DNA of 35,331 nt from Mesorhizobium sp. LNHC252B00 (GTDB taxonomy: Bacteria; Pseudomonadota; Alphaproteobacteria; Rhizobiales; Rhizobiaceae), in the NCBI RefSeq assembly GCF_000502955.1, contig NZ_AYWO01000019.1, positions 35,042 through 70,372 on the forward strand. The letters are read 5' to 3'. A model generated the notes under the pieces. It was not told the origin of the DNA. It did no database searches and saw only the letters and a list, made by a program, of their open reading frames with translations. Position 1 is the stretch's first letter, and each line of letters opens with the position of its first letter. A program made the position numbers and the translations under genes. Shown in pieces: positions 13,529-22,314 of this stretch.

Positions 13529-15094
13529 TCAGTTGCTCGTTTGGCCGAGGCTGTCGATCGCATTCGGCAACTGTGGCGCGCCGGGCGGAATGGCGGCAAA
13601 GCTGACCACCACCGGCGGCGCCCTGAGCGACCAGTCGAAAAGAACGGTTTTGACCGGGACGTTGCCCACCCACGCCTGCAGTCGAGGTGGCACGTCGCGC
13701 CCAGGCCAGACCAGCAGTATGCCGTGGTCGCGCAGCCGCTCCTTGGTGATCCAGGGGGCATACTGCAAGTTCAGGTCGGTGAAGATCGACGGCTTGTCAT
13801 AGGCGTTGAGGCCCGCCAGCAACGCGATAAGGGGATGGCCGCCGACGATGTCGAGCCGACCGGGCGCGGCCGCGTGCCAGACGACCTCGGCCTCATCCGA
13901 TATCTTCTGTGCCGGCCAGCAGACGGCATCCATGCGTCCACGCAAATTGCATTTCGTCCAGCGGATCCCCGCATAAGCACCAGATATGCCGATGATGCAG
14001 ACGAACGCGCAGATCGCCAGCTTTCGCATCTCGACGGTGCCGAGGCGGTGGCCCAGCAAGGCAAGCGCCACAACGCCAGCAAGATTGTACATCGGCGCGC
14101 CCCAGGCCTCGCCTGCACCTGTGAACAGGGACGCCACCATGACGAGGAGCGCCGGGCCAAGCCCCATCCATAAGAGATAGACGAGGATACCGCGCCCAAC
14201 GGGCTCTTGCGGCGCCGCCGAGCGCCGCAGCAGCCCTGATATCGCCAGCACCAGAACAAAGCCGCAGAGCCCGGCCATCTGGACGCCGATATAGTAGAAG
14301 CGCGAGCGATGGGCCAGCACCCACTGATCGCGCCAGGCGGCATAGGTCAGCGGCAGGAAATCGACGCGGTTGAGTTCGACGGCCAGCGGCGCGGCGACAG
14401 CGACGAAAACCACAAGGCCAAGCCATGGCCAAGGCGTGGCGAGCCGACTGCGTGCCCGCGGGTCGGACAACTGCCAAATCGCGCCGAACAGCAACAGCAG
14501 GGCGGTGGAAAACTTGGCGTAGAGCCCGGCGCCCGATACGAGTCCGAGCGCAAGCCACCAGCCCGGCCCACCACCACGCCCTGCACGCCACAACAGCCAG
14601 CAGATAGCGGCCCAGAAGGGCATCTGCGCGTAGTCATGATTGAACTGCGGGGTCGGCCAGCCGAAGAAATAGAGAGACGGCATCAAAAGCACGGCAGCCA
14701 GCGCACGCTTCTGCCCTATCAGGTCACGGGCCAGCAGATAGACCAGGACGAAAGTCGCCGAGATCGTTAGCTGGGCCAGGAAATATTGCGGCCAGCGGAA
14801 CGATCCGGTCAGAAGATGGCTGGTCTCGAGCAGCCATGCGGGAAGCTGTGGATGCTTGTAGCTCAACAGCACCCATTCGCGGCCCCACATGAAGCCTTCG
14901 ACGACATCGTTGGGCGGTGAGACGTTGACAAGTGCGGGCGCCACCGTCCAGCAGAATATCTGCATCAGGCACAAAATTGCCAGCAAATACAAGGGATTAC
15001 GGATTAGACTGGACAAAACCGATGGGGAATCGACGCCGGCGGCAACCAATCCCGCCGGCACCCAGTCGTCCATGGATCCATCTATCCCCGCCAT
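13529..15094 (-). CDS. GT39-family (PMT/ArnT-like) glycosyltransferase
   Basis: 521 residues with about ten membrane helices. Near residues 60-85 is the family loop [31 protein letters not shown], holding the acidic catalytic residue expected in the first periplasmic loop of PMT_2/GT39 enzymes. The C-terminal ~110 residues form a soluble domain. It should move a sugar from a polyprenyl-phosphate donor to a lipid or protein on the periplasmic face. The acceptor is unknown. There are no surrounding lipid A or polysaccharide genes to help. It is divergent from the gene at 15267. Confidence 0.83.
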   Translation of the reverse strand: MAGIDGSMDDWVPAGLVAAGVDSPSVLSSLIRNPLYLLAILCLMQIFCWTVAPALVNVSPPNDVVEGFMWGREWVLLSYKHPQLPAWLLETSHLLTGSFRWPQYFLAQLTISATFVLVYLLARDLIGQKRALAAVLLMPSLYFFGWPTPQFNHDYAQMPFWAAICWLLWRAGRGGGPGWWLALGLVSGAGLYAKFSTALLLLFGAIWQLSDPRARSRLATPWPWLGLVVFVAVAAPLAVELNRVDFLPLTYAAWRDQWVLAHRSRFYYIGVQMAGLCGFVLVLAISGLLRRSAAPQEPVGRGILVYLLWMGLGPALLVMVASLFTGAGEAWGAPMYNLAGVVALALLGHRLGTVEMRKLAICAFVCIIGISGAYAGIRWTKCNLRGRMDAVCWPAQKISDEAEVVWHAAAPGRLDIVGGHPLIALLAGLNAYDKPSIFTDLNLQYAPWITKERLRDHGILLVWPGRDVPPRLQAWVGNVPVKTVLFDWSLRAPPVVVSFAAIPPGAPQLPNAIDSLGQTSN

Positions 15095-15266
15095 GCGGCG
15101 CTTAGATCACATAGTCCGGTTTGACGAACAGCCCAAACGTCGAAGCTTACAAAAAAGTATAGCTATGTGCCATTGCAGCACCATTATCGAGCAGGAGTAT
15201 CGGCGCTCCTCTCTCCAGCCACGATAGCACTGCACGGCTGACCTAGCCTGAAAAATCCGGATCCCA

Positions 15267-15974
15267 ATGCGCCACCACCACGCCGTCATCCACTACCGTG
15301 CGCTCGACTTCTGGATGGCGCGCGCGGCCGTTCTGGTTATCATCTGCCTGCAGCTTCTGGTCATCAACAACCTCTCATTTGGGCCGCGCTGGCTGGCGCC
15401 GGTGCTGGAGGCCGCCCTGCTGCTGCCCTTGTCGGTGGCCACGGCCTGGACACAGGCCGCCACCCGAAAGGCGATCGATGATCACGAGTGGCACGCGATC
15501 GGCCAGTTTCGCATCATGATCCGCAGAACCGCGCTGGCCATGACCGCCATCATCAGCCTCATGAATTGCGGTTCGCTGTTCTTGCTGGTGCGTGCCTTGC
15601 TGGAGGGCCATGCCGGCAACAGCGGCACGACGCTGCTGATCGATGCGCTCAACATATGGGTCACCAACGTCATCGTCTTTGCCTTGTGGTTCTGGAGCAC
15701 CGATCGCGGTGGACCGCCGACCTGCGGGCTCGTCAAGCTCGCGCAGGCCGACTTCCTGTTCGCACAGATGACGCTGAACGACCGTGACCTTCGCGATTGG
15801 CTGCCCGGCTTCGTCGACTATTTCTTCCTTGCCTTCACCAATGCGACAGCGTTTTCGCCCACCGATACGTTGCCACTCTCCCAGCGCGCCAAGCTGTTGA
15901 TGATGGCGGAATCCATGATCTCGCTGCTGACCATCGCGCTGGTCGCGGCACGCGCGGTCAACATCCTGGCTTGA
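15267..15974 (+). CDS. Conserved integral membrane protein, function unknown
   Basis: 235 residues with about six hydrophobic segments. The distinctive C-terminal block WLPGFVDYFFLAFTNATAF, with SPTDTLPLSQRAKLLMMAES after it, resembles the pore-like region of DUF1345-type proteins, where a re-entrant stretch follows a membrane helix. The resemblance is my judgement, not a search. It is transcribed away from the glycosyltransferase gene. The nearby hairpin at 16015 is oriented for the opposite strand. Confidence 0.7.
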   Translation: MRHHHAVIHYRALDFWMARAAVLVIICLQLLVINNLSFGPRWLAPVLEAALLLPLSVATAWTQAATRKAIDDHEWHAIGQFRIMIRRTALAMTAIISLMNCGSLFLLVRALLEGHAGNSGTTLLIDALNIWVTNVIVFALWFWSTDRGGPPTCGLVKLAQADFLFAQMTLNDRDLRDWLPGFVDYFFLAFTNATAFSPTDTLPLSQRAKLLMMAESMISLLTIALVAARAVNILA

Positions 15975-16014
15975 GGCTTGCCAATCCGAGTCGCCGCTGC
16001 ATCGGGCCGAAACG

Positions 16015-16054
16015 CAAAAAGGCCCGCCCCGGCGCGAGCCGAGGCGGGCAAAAA
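16015..16054 (-). terminator. Rho-independent terminator of the phage lysis cassette
   Basis: GCCCGCC (16022-16028) and GGCGGGC (16043-16049) form a stem. On the minus strand it is followed by CTTTTTGCG. It lies about 125 bp past the last gene of the lysis cassette. A-runs on the other side make it weakly bidirectional at best. Confidence 0.75.
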
Positions 16055-16177
16055 TGGCAGTCGTGGAATGAGGACTATACCGCGTCTGGCGGCTCTTTCT
16101 GCGCGGCTCTATGCCGAAAGTGTCTCGGGCATGCTGTCAAGCAGATGCCAACAGACAACGCCGACCGGAGCCGGCAG

Positions 16178-16513
16178 CTACTCATCTGACGGCGGCTTGA
16201 ATCGCCTCGCGACAAACTCGAACAGGACGTCCGAGATCCACATGGCGCAGACGCCGATCAGGAAGGCCGCTGCCAGTGTGGTGGTGTCGTCGACGGGATC
16301 CGGCATCGGCAGGCCGGTGATCCTGGCGTAGGACACCGCCGGCAGCGTCAGATATGCCGCCGCCAAGGCGCCACAGATTGGCGACGCTATCATTTCGCGC
16401 AATTTGTAGCGATGCCGCGAGAGCGCGCGCAGAACGCCGCCGGCAAGGCCAGCCGCCACGACCGGTCCCTTGATGCCAAGCAGGTCGAAAATTTCGTGCA
16501 TCACGGCCTCCAT
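16178..16513 (-). CDS. Phage-type small membrane protein, possible holin
   Basis: 111 residues. Three hydrophobic segments (VVAAGLAGGVL, SPICGALAAAYLTLPAV and LAAAFLIGVCAMWISDVLF) are separated by a basic loop (RHRYKLREM), and the charged tail is ARRFKPPSDE. This matches the layout of phage holins and of phage LydA-like proteins. It is the last gene of the lysis cassette and overlaps the preceding lipoprotein gene by 13 bp. The holin function is inferred from context. Confidence 0.65.
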   Translation of the reverse strand: MEAVMHEIFDLLGIKGPVVAAGLAGGVLRALSRHRYKLREMIASPICGALAAAYLTLPAVSYARITGLPMPDPVDDTTTLAAAFLIGVCAMWISDVLFEFVARRFKPPSDE

Positions 16514-16686
16514 CGACAGAGCTTCTGACCCTTTTCGTTATGAGCCAGGATCGCCGCTGCCGACGCGTCGGATAGGGTCGCCACCTCTGCCTGTGTCGGC
16601 CGGATGGGATGCTCGGCCGCGCAGAATGACCCGCCCGATGTGGTGCAGCCGGCCAGCGTGAGGGAAAGCGCTAGGATTTTGACCAT
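16501..16686 (-). CDS. Rz1-like outer-membrane spanin lipoprotein
   Basis: 61 residues. A lipobox (LTLAGC, Cys14) follows a short signal, so it should be lipidated in the outer membrane. The mature part contains SFCAAEHPIRPTQAE and ends in HNEKGQKLCRWRP, a pattern I associate with phage Rz1-type small lipoproteins next to endolysins. It overlaps the upstream coiled-coil membrane protein gene by 16 bp in another frame, as Rz/Rz1 pairs often do. It would join the inner-membrane spanin to fuse membranes at lysis. Confidence 0.65.
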   Translation of the reverse strand: MVKILALSLTLAGCTTSGGSFCAAEHPIRPTQAEVATLSDASAAAILAHNEKGQKLCRWRP

Positions 16687-16898
16687 TTGCCCAGCCTCCT
16701 CCGGTTGTCGTCCGGCGTCCGGCCGGCAACGGCATCATCGATCTTCTGGGCTTCGGAGCGAGCCGCGGCGTCGGCGGCATCTTGCCTGGCCTTCTGGTTG
16801 GCCTTGCCCTTGGCGTAGGCAGTCCACAGGCCCGCGAGCGCGGCACCCGTTGCAAGGAGATATGGCCAGACCTGGCCAAGCAGTGCGAGCGTTCCCAT
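16671..16898 (-). CDS. Rz-like inner-membrane spanin candidate
   Basis: 75 residues: one N-terminal membrane helix (LLGQVWPYLLATGAALAGLW) and then a long charged helix (KGKANQKARQDAADAAARSE) ending in RRRLGKWSKS. One membrane segment plus a coiled-coil-like helix is the shape of an i-spanin, though this is short for the class. It overlaps the lipoprotein gene and starts 1 bp after the preceding gene. Confidence 0.6.
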   Translation of the reverse strand: MGTLALLGQVWPYLLATGAALAGLWTAYAKGKANQKARQDAADAAARSEAQKIDDAVAGRTPDDNRRRLGKWSKS

Positions 16899-16899
16899 C

Positions 16900-17118
16900 T
16901 CATGTCTCCTTGGCCGGCGGCACGATCATGCCGCGCGGACCGTCACGCACCGCGTTGATGATTATCTTGGCAAGGGCGATAGTGCCGCTGATCTGAAGCG
17001 CGGCGCGGTCGCTCACCCCGAACATCGTCCAGTCGAAGCCGGCAAGGGCGCCGCCGCAGATGATGGCGATCAGCGTGTTGAGGAGATTGTGTAGGGCGTT
17101 GGTGTTGAACCATGTCAT
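16900..17118 (-). CDS. Small phage membrane protein, possible holin
   Basis: 72 residues. Two hydrophobic stretches are present (LLNTLIAIICGGALAGF and ALQISGTIALAKIIINAV), with a short N-terminus before the first. Its ATG overlaps the endolysin stop by one base (TGATG), so the two are translationally coupled. Two-helix small proteins directly after an endolysin gene are frequent holins or antiholins. Which of this gene and the gene at 16178 is the holin cannot be decided. Confidence 0.6.
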   Translation of the reverse strand: MTWFNTNALHNLLNTLIAIICGGALAGFDWTMFGVSDRAALQISGTIALAKIIINAVRDGPRGMIVPPAKET

Positions 17119-17837
17119 CAAAAGAGGCTCCCGAAAAGAATGGTGAGGTGATGCCGGAACGCCGCCAGCGCTGCGGCCACGAGTACGAGAATGCCGGCCG
17201 CTGCAGCCGTCTTGCCGCCGGATGGCGGTGCCAGAGGCACGGGCTGGACCGTCTGCGCCTCGGTAGCGATGGCATCGGCTTTGGACGGTTGCGGGACAGA
17301 CGCCGGCGCGGCCACCGCGGGATGTTGCGCCGACATCAGCAAGGCCTGGACCCGCACCGACCTCACCCGATCGGACCAGCCGCGCCCGAACGTTGCCCAT
17401 ATCGGCAGCCGTTTGAGAAACGCCAGCCGCGCATCGCAGAGCGCATCGATGATGACGCCGGCCGGTTTTGCCTTGACTGCTGCGAGGGTCACCGGTCCGA
17501 TCCGGCCGTCCTGGGCAACGCCCACCGCCGCCTGCAGGTATTTCGCCGCCCGGCCAGGCCCGCTGTTCACCGCGAAATCTAACACCGCAAAGTCGACGCC
17601 ATCGGGCAGTTCGGAGCCGAGCACGGCGTCCCAGTAGAAACGGCGGTAGATCGTGGCAACCTGCGCGTCGCCGATGCTGCGGAGGTCCGCCTTCGTCGCG
17701 TCGGCCTTCACGTAGCGGCGGAAATTGGCGAGCGTCACCCCCTTCATGGTGGCGCCACCTGGATCGGCTGGATTGTCCGACCAGAGCCCTTCAGATTTCA
17801 GAACGAGCGCAAGCGCCCGCGCGAAGTTGCGGTCCAT
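17118..17837 (-). CDS. GH108 endolysin (N-acetylmuramidase) with C-terminal membrane anchor
   Basis: 239 residues. The catalytic segment SEGLWSDNPADPGGATMKGVT, with Glu16, is the EGG/PGG motif of glycoside hydrolase family 108. FAVLDFAVNSGPGRAAKYLQ and the peptidoglycan-binding-like DGRIGPVTLAAV follow. After a Pro/Ala-rich linker (residues ~170-205) the C-terminus is hydrophobic (AGILVLVAAALAAF, ~214-227), which is unusual, since most GH108 endolysins stop near residue 170-180. It would cleave cell-wall glycan at phage lysis. It is the first gene of the lysis cassette. Confidence 0.88.
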   Translation of the reverse strand: MDRNFARALALVLKSEGLWSDNPADPGGATMKGVTLANFRRYVKADATKADLRSIGDAQVATIYRRFYWDAVLGSELPDGVDFAVLDFAVNSGPGRAAKYLQAAVGVAQDGRIGPVTLAAVKAKPAGVIIDALCDARLAFLKRLPIWATFGRGWSDRVRSVRVQALLMSAQHPAVAAPASVPQPSKADAIATEAQTVQPVPLAPPSGGKTAAAAGILVLVAAALAAFRHHLTILFGSLF

Positions 17838-18020
17838 GGTTATGTTTCCTTTCGGATCGGTTTTGCTAGGCTGGGAGGATGGACACGATGGTTCAATCTG
17901 CTCGCGACATGTCCCGGCGAGCGATGGGCTGGAGCATCACGGATTTGATTGGCGCAGCCATGCCGGTGGGCAGGGCCATGGTGTTCTTGCTCAGCACAGA
18001 TCTTGTGGAGAGAGGGCAAG

Positions 18021-18468
18021 ATGACGGACAACGTCGAGGTGCGATCACCGACACCTGCGATCGGCCGAACGCAATCCACTGGGTTCCTGGCTCAGTGCGG
18101 CAACAATATCATTCGCGCTTGTTGTTCTCGCGCTACGCGCCTCGGCCACAGCTATCTACTCAAGGCCGACGGACCGGCTTTTCGCAGCCTGGTTCATCGC
18201 TTTGGGAACGATTTCTGCCGCCGTTTCGATCGGGCGGGCGGCAGTTTACGCGGTCTCAAATGCGAACTTCGCTGGATGGTTCTTTTGAGTCGGGTTCCTC
18301 GTGCTCCCGATTTCGGTGGCACTTTGTGCCTCAACAACGTGGCCGCTCGCTTGGTACTTCTGGTCGGCAATGACGATCCGCACGCATCGAGCACGACAGT
18401 TTAGGGGGCTGCCTCTGAGAACGGGCGCAGGTGCCCGCGAGTTGCTATCTACGGTGACGGTTGCTTGA
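18021..18468 (+). pseudogene. Broken gene for a small multi-pass membrane protein
   Basis: This fills most of the 767-bp gap at 17838-18604. An ATG with a GAGGGC ribosome-binding site opens at 18021 (MTDNVEVRSPTPAIG), but coherent membrane-protein sequence then continues in another frame from about 18079 (LSAATISFALVVLALRASA, LFAAWFIALGTISAAVSIG). It is interrupted by TGA at 18286 and continues in the same frame (VGFLVLPISVALCAS, WPLAWYFWSAM) to TGA at 18466. One frameshift and one nonsense codon would explain it. About 148 residues, four membrane segments. It runs against the phage genes. The remaining gap shows nothing else. Confidence 0.5.
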
Positions 18469-18604
18469 AGATTGAGCGATATTTCCCGGGCGGACAATAA
18501 GATTTCACGGTCGAGGGGATGCGATCCAGAAAGCAGCCCACGGCACCTCAGTCGATGCGCAGAATATGAGTTAAGCGCCTAGCCAACGCCTAGTCGAATG
18601 ATTT

Positions 18605-19627
18605 TCACTGATATGCCGAAGAACGGCGTGGCGCGGTTATACGAGCATATAGCGTCACGAGCACCACCGGGAGCAAAAGCATCGGCATCATGGCGACTCG
18701 GTTGTAATAAGGTAGTCCGCTCGCCAACATGTATATAACCGTCATGAGGACACAATACTTTCCAAGGCGCTCGTCCGACTTCTTTGCCGCCATATTAATC
18801 AATAAGATACTGGCGATGCATTGGACCAACGAATAGGAAAAAAACAAGGCCTTGAATCCTATTCCGTAGCTCATAAACATGTCGGAGGAGTACTGAGTGT
18901 ATAGGCCAGCCTGCGCCAGAATCGGGGTAACTATTATATTAGAAATGATAGTAGTAGAATTTGTAACATAAGCAGCGAAAATCAGGGCGATTGCTGAAAA
19001 TACAAATTTTCCTGAACGTGGAACAATGTCCGCCAAGACATAGATCGCAACGAATAGAGCAGCGCTATAGTGGCTACCGATCGCCAAAGCGGCAAAGAGG
19101 ATGGCTCGGTATTTCTTCCCGTCGTTAATCGCGAGAAAGAACGCGAGAATGAAGATAAGCGAAAATCCTTGACGCAACGTGTTTTGACCCAATTGCTCAA
19201 ACCATGGCAGCATGATCAGCCCGACAGCCGATATCGCTCCAAGGATTACGCTATCGCTTTGTCTGACCGAGTAGAGATAGTAGACTGAGACCATAACCAT
19301 GCTGTTGGCTAGCATGCTGTCAGAGATCGAAAACCCCAGGTTGGCGTAAAGCCAATGCATGGCGATGAACACAGGCTCATGCGCCACTGCCGTCATATAA
19401 ACCAGGAATGTTGCCCTGGTCGCATAGGCGAAATCTCTTGAGTAGGCGACGATATCACCTTCCAAGGCATACGAGGCATAATTCGCATAGTCGGTTCGAG
19501 AAACTGCGAAGAAGAGTACCGGGGCTAGAAAGAGCAACTTTGGGAGCCCGAAGTGGCGAAGGGGTCGCATTCGAATGCCTTTTTGATTCTTGGCGACACG
19601 TGCAATAAACACCTTCATTATTGTCAA
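18605..19627 (-). CDS. EpsG/Wzy-like polysaccharide polymerase
   Basis: 340 residues, around ten membrane helices. EpsG-family features are visible: RTDYANYASY near residue 45, and the block NTLRQGFSLIFILAFFLA followed by AIGSHYSAALF, with the conserved Arg-Gln and His. Such proteins polymerise polyprenyl-linked repeat units into O-antigen or exopolysaccharide in the inner membrane. The gene is visibly AT-richer than its neighbours, a sign of separate origin. It lies between the tailspike and lysis genes of a phage block, as in serotype-converting phages. ATGs at 19627 and 19618 are both possible starts. Confidence 0.78.
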   Translation of the reverse strand: MTIMKVFIARVAKNQKGIRMRPLRHFGLPKLLFLAPVLFFAVSRTDYANYASYALEGDIVAYSRDFAYATRATFLVYMTAVAHEPVFIAMHWLYANLGFSISDSMLANSMVMVSVYYLYSVRQSDSVILGAISAVGLIMLPWFEQLGQNTLRQGFSLIFILAFFLAINDGKKYRAILFAALAIGSHYSAALFVAIYVLADIVPRSGKFVFSAIALIFAAYVTNSTTIISNIIVTPILAQAGLYTQYSSDMFMSYGIGFKALFFSYSLVQCIASILLINMAAKKSDERLGKYCVLMTVIYMLASGLPYYNRVAMMPMLLLPVVLVTLYARITAPRRSSAYQ

Positions 19628-19776
19628 GTGAAACGCAAGATGCTTACGCCATCCAAATAACGCTGCCGGCTAGCGCTACGTGAGCTTGCCAGACATTGTC
19701 CTAGGGGGTGATCGCGAATCACACCGCCCGCTGATCAACGTTAAAGCACACCTTCAGTCGTTCCCGACCGCAGGCT

Positions 19777-22314
19777 TCAAAACTCGATGAACTCAACCGT
19801 TACGCCAAGCCCTATCAGAGCCCTGCCTGCGCCGACTGAATTTGAGTTGACGAATATGACATCGCCCGGCTCCAGGTCAGCCCCGGCTGAGTTGGCAGCA
19901 ACAACGCCGTCGCGCATGACGAGCGCCGTCAACCCTATTGCGCTGGTATCAATGGTCGACACGTTTGCCGAAGCACCTGCCCGAAGGCGTCGCAAGATCA
20001 GATTCCGGTAATTGGCCGCATCGGCCATGGCATCGGCAGTCGCTTGGTAGCTGGCCCGAACAATCCGGCCACGGCGACGCGCTACGAACACGCTCTTGTT
20101 TATCAACCCCGTTGCAGCATAGTCACCGAATTGAGCGGCGATGCTTTCGCCGAATATGTACCTCTGCACGTCACCTTGGAGGGTGACCATCCCCTTGACG
20201 TGATTGTTTTTCCCCCACGTAAGAGAATACGGAAAAAGCAGATATTCCCACGTCACCGCGCCACCAAATGGCCGCCAAACTACAGTACCATCGGCGATCC
20301 GATGATCCGTCCCAGCCGGACCACCTGCAACAGCCGAAATGCCTGCCGTCACACAGATGAAATACGCGCCACCGTTCGATCGTACTGAATCCGCACTGTA
20401 AACGGTCGACGGCGCCCACATCGCAATCGATGCCGAGCCGTCATCTGTGACAGAAAGTGCCGTTCCGGTTGGCCCGCCATTGCTGGCCGATTTCCCCTCG
20501 GCTGTTGCGCGATAGAAATTCCCGCCGTTGGTCACAATAGCGTTGCGCTTGTAGATCGTGTCACCAGTCCAAGCCGCTATGGCGGTGCTGTCGCCGTTCA
20601 ACACAACATTGCCGCCGATATCGCACTCGTCGACGGAAGCGCGTCCGGCACGAGTGGCAAGCCCCGTGATTGTTAGATCCGTAAATGCACCACCAAGCGT
20701 GTTGTTTCCCCGCGTGATCAGTCGCCTAACTTTTGCCTGTGAAGGTGTCGAAATATTCAGGCCGCCTTTATCAGATGCCTCGATGCGCAGTCCGTCGATA
20801 TCCACGTCGAGATCAGACCATGCGATCTGATCGGCATTCGACGCGGCTGAAATGCAGTTCACGGCATGGTTGAAGCCACACTGTGCCCGGCGGGAGGTGA
20901 TGTCCTTGAGCTTCAGGTTGACCGCCTCGCGAATGTCGAAGTAGCCGTGATCGTCGAGCATAATGTTTTGCAGGGTAATGTCCTGCACCGGGGCCGCACC
21001 GGCGTGATTTCCTGCCGACCAATCCCAACCGATGTAAAAAGCCGGAGTGGCCGCTGAGCCGACTGCGGAACCCGAGATGTTTGACAGAAGGATGCGCTTT
21101 CCGACCTGGAAATTCCTGACAATCGTGCCTGCGACATATTCCGCAAACGTATCGGGCGTCGTCGTCTTATAGTTTATTGTGACGATATTTCCGGTGTTGT
21201 TGACTGAAAAATCACCGATCGAAGCGTCGAGTTGGTCGTTGACGTCGATACACTGGTTCACGCGCGCGGTCGACTTGAACGCTCCATTGCGGATGACAAC
21301 ACGTTGGCTGGCGCCGTCGAGATCGATCGCTTCCGAGAAGTCTTCGAAAAGGAAATTCGTCATCACGAAGCCATCGACATAGCGAACATTGAAGCCGCCC
21401 GTAATCTTCTGGTGACGATGTCCGTCAACCTGCACATTCTTGCTGTTCTGGATATGGGCGTAGTAGCCACGCCGGTTGCCGCTGGAACTGCCCTTAGTAT
21501 CCAGAAACCTCAGTCCGTCGACGCCGACCGCATATACAAAGCGTTGGTTGCTGTTCGTTGGATCAGAATTATTTTCAGGGTCGAAGGTAATACTGTCAAA
21601 CGTGATGTTCTTCCGGGTGCCGACAATCATGTTCTTGTCGGTCGAGAAGACCGGCTGGACATCCGCCGCGATAGCGCTGGCTCGGCTCACACCGTGCAAT
21701 ACCGCCTCATGGCCATTGAAGGTGACATTGTCCGCAGTTAGAGCGACCGCACGATAGACGTTCACGGTGGAGAAATTGCCGAAGGTGAAAGGCGAGACTG
21801 AACTTGGCACCATCTTGTAGGAACCGGCTGGCAATCTGACCCCGCCCAGCGCCAGGTCGTGTGACGCTTGCACCGACGGCGCATCGTCATTGGAGTTATT
21901 CTTGCGAGCGCCTTTCTGTGATGCAATCGGCGTGTCTGCCAGCCCATACCCCGCCTTCGTCACGCCGTCGCTCAAGGTGATCACCAGATCCCCTGCCGAG
22001 GTCCCGTTCTTGCGGTAGACGGCGCCGCTGCCCGCCACTTGGTGGCTGTCGTAGAACGCAGTGCGGATGTAGGTCGGGGCGATCGGCGGGGAAAACGCCT
22101 GGGCGGCGGCGAGCGTGGCGAATTGGGGATCAATTACCGTGGTCATCGCTTCGGCCGCGAGATTGGCCGCTGCTTGGGCCTGGTCGATGATGTCTTGCGC
22201 GGCTTCCCGAATATCCCCGACCGTGTCGTCGGACTGGTAGAACGACAGGACAATGTCGTCGGTACCGATCACGGGGTTCAGCGTCTGGAAGGCAAAGCTG
22301 CACTCACCCGTCAA
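19777..22314 (-). CDS. Phage tailspike-like protein (beta-helix, putative polysaccharide depolymerase)
   Basis: 845 residues. The N-terminal ~65 residues include a coiled-coil-like helix (REAAQDIIDQAQAAANLAAE). Residues ~130-560 have the short, Asn/Asp/Gly-rich strand pattern of a right-handed beta-helix (NITFDSITF, VRYVDGFVMTNFLFED, VVIRNGAF). Two carbohydrate-binding-like modules follow, each with a W-x-YxxxxxVxxxGxxY layout and a GGP turn. A C-terminal jelly-roll-like domain ends VTVEFIEF. It would sit at the tail tip and bind or cut surface polysaccharide. The start is TTG with no ribosome-binding site and a stop just upstream, so the 5' end may be truncated. Confidence 0.78.
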   Translation of the reverse strand: MTGECSFAFQTLNPVIGTDDIVLSFYQSDDTVGDIREAAQDIIDQAQAAANLAAEAMTTVIDPQFATLAAAQAFSPPIAPTYIRTAFYDSHQVAGSGAVYRKNGTSAGDLVITLSDGVTKAGYGLADTPIASQKGARKNNSNDDAPSVQASHDLALGGVRLPAGSYKMVPSSVSPFTFGNFSTVNVYRAVALTADNVTFNGHEAVLHGVSRASAIAADVQPVFSTDKNMIVGTRKNITFDSITFDPENNSDPTNSNQRFVYAVGVDGLRFLDTKGSSSGNRRGYYAHIQNSKNVQVDGHRHQKITGGFNVRYVDGFVMTNFLFEDFSEAIDLDGASQRVVIRNGAFKSTARVNQCIDVNDQLDASIGDFSVNNTGNIVTINYKTTTPDTFAEYVAGTIVRNFQVGKRILLSNISGSAVGSAATPAFYIGWDWSAGNHAGAAPVQDITLQNIMLDDHGYFDIREAVNLKLKDITSRRAQCGFNHAVNCISAASNADQIAWSDLDVDIDGLRIEASDKGGLNISTPSQAKVRRLITRGNNTLGGAFTDLTITGLATRAGRASVDECDIGGNVVLNGDSTAIAAWTGDTIYKRNAIVTNGGNFYRATAEGKSASNGGPTGTALSVTDDGSASIAMWAPSTVYSADSVRSNGGAYFICVTAGISAVAGGPAGTDHRIADGTVVWRPFGGAVTWEYLLFPYSLTWGKNNHVKGMVTLQGDVQRYIFGESIAAQFGDYAATGLINKSVFVARRRGRIVRASYQATADAMADAANYRNLILRRLRAGASANVSTIDTSAIGLTALVMRDGVVAANSAGADLEPGDVIFVNSNSVGAGRALIGLGVTVEFIEF

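Larger units (their letters stand above)
16178..22314 (-). mobile_element. Prophage-derived block (tailspike, polymerase, lysis cassette)
   Basis: Seven same-strand genes of phage type: tailspike-like beta-helix protein, EpsG/Wzy-like polymerase, GH108 endolysin, two small membrane proteins and an Rz/Rz1-like pair. No integrase, terminase, portal, capsid, tube or baseplate gene is visible, and no att repeats were recognised. It is either a decayed prophage or an exapted late-gene block. The limits given are those of the genes; true ends are unknown. Confidence 0.65.
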
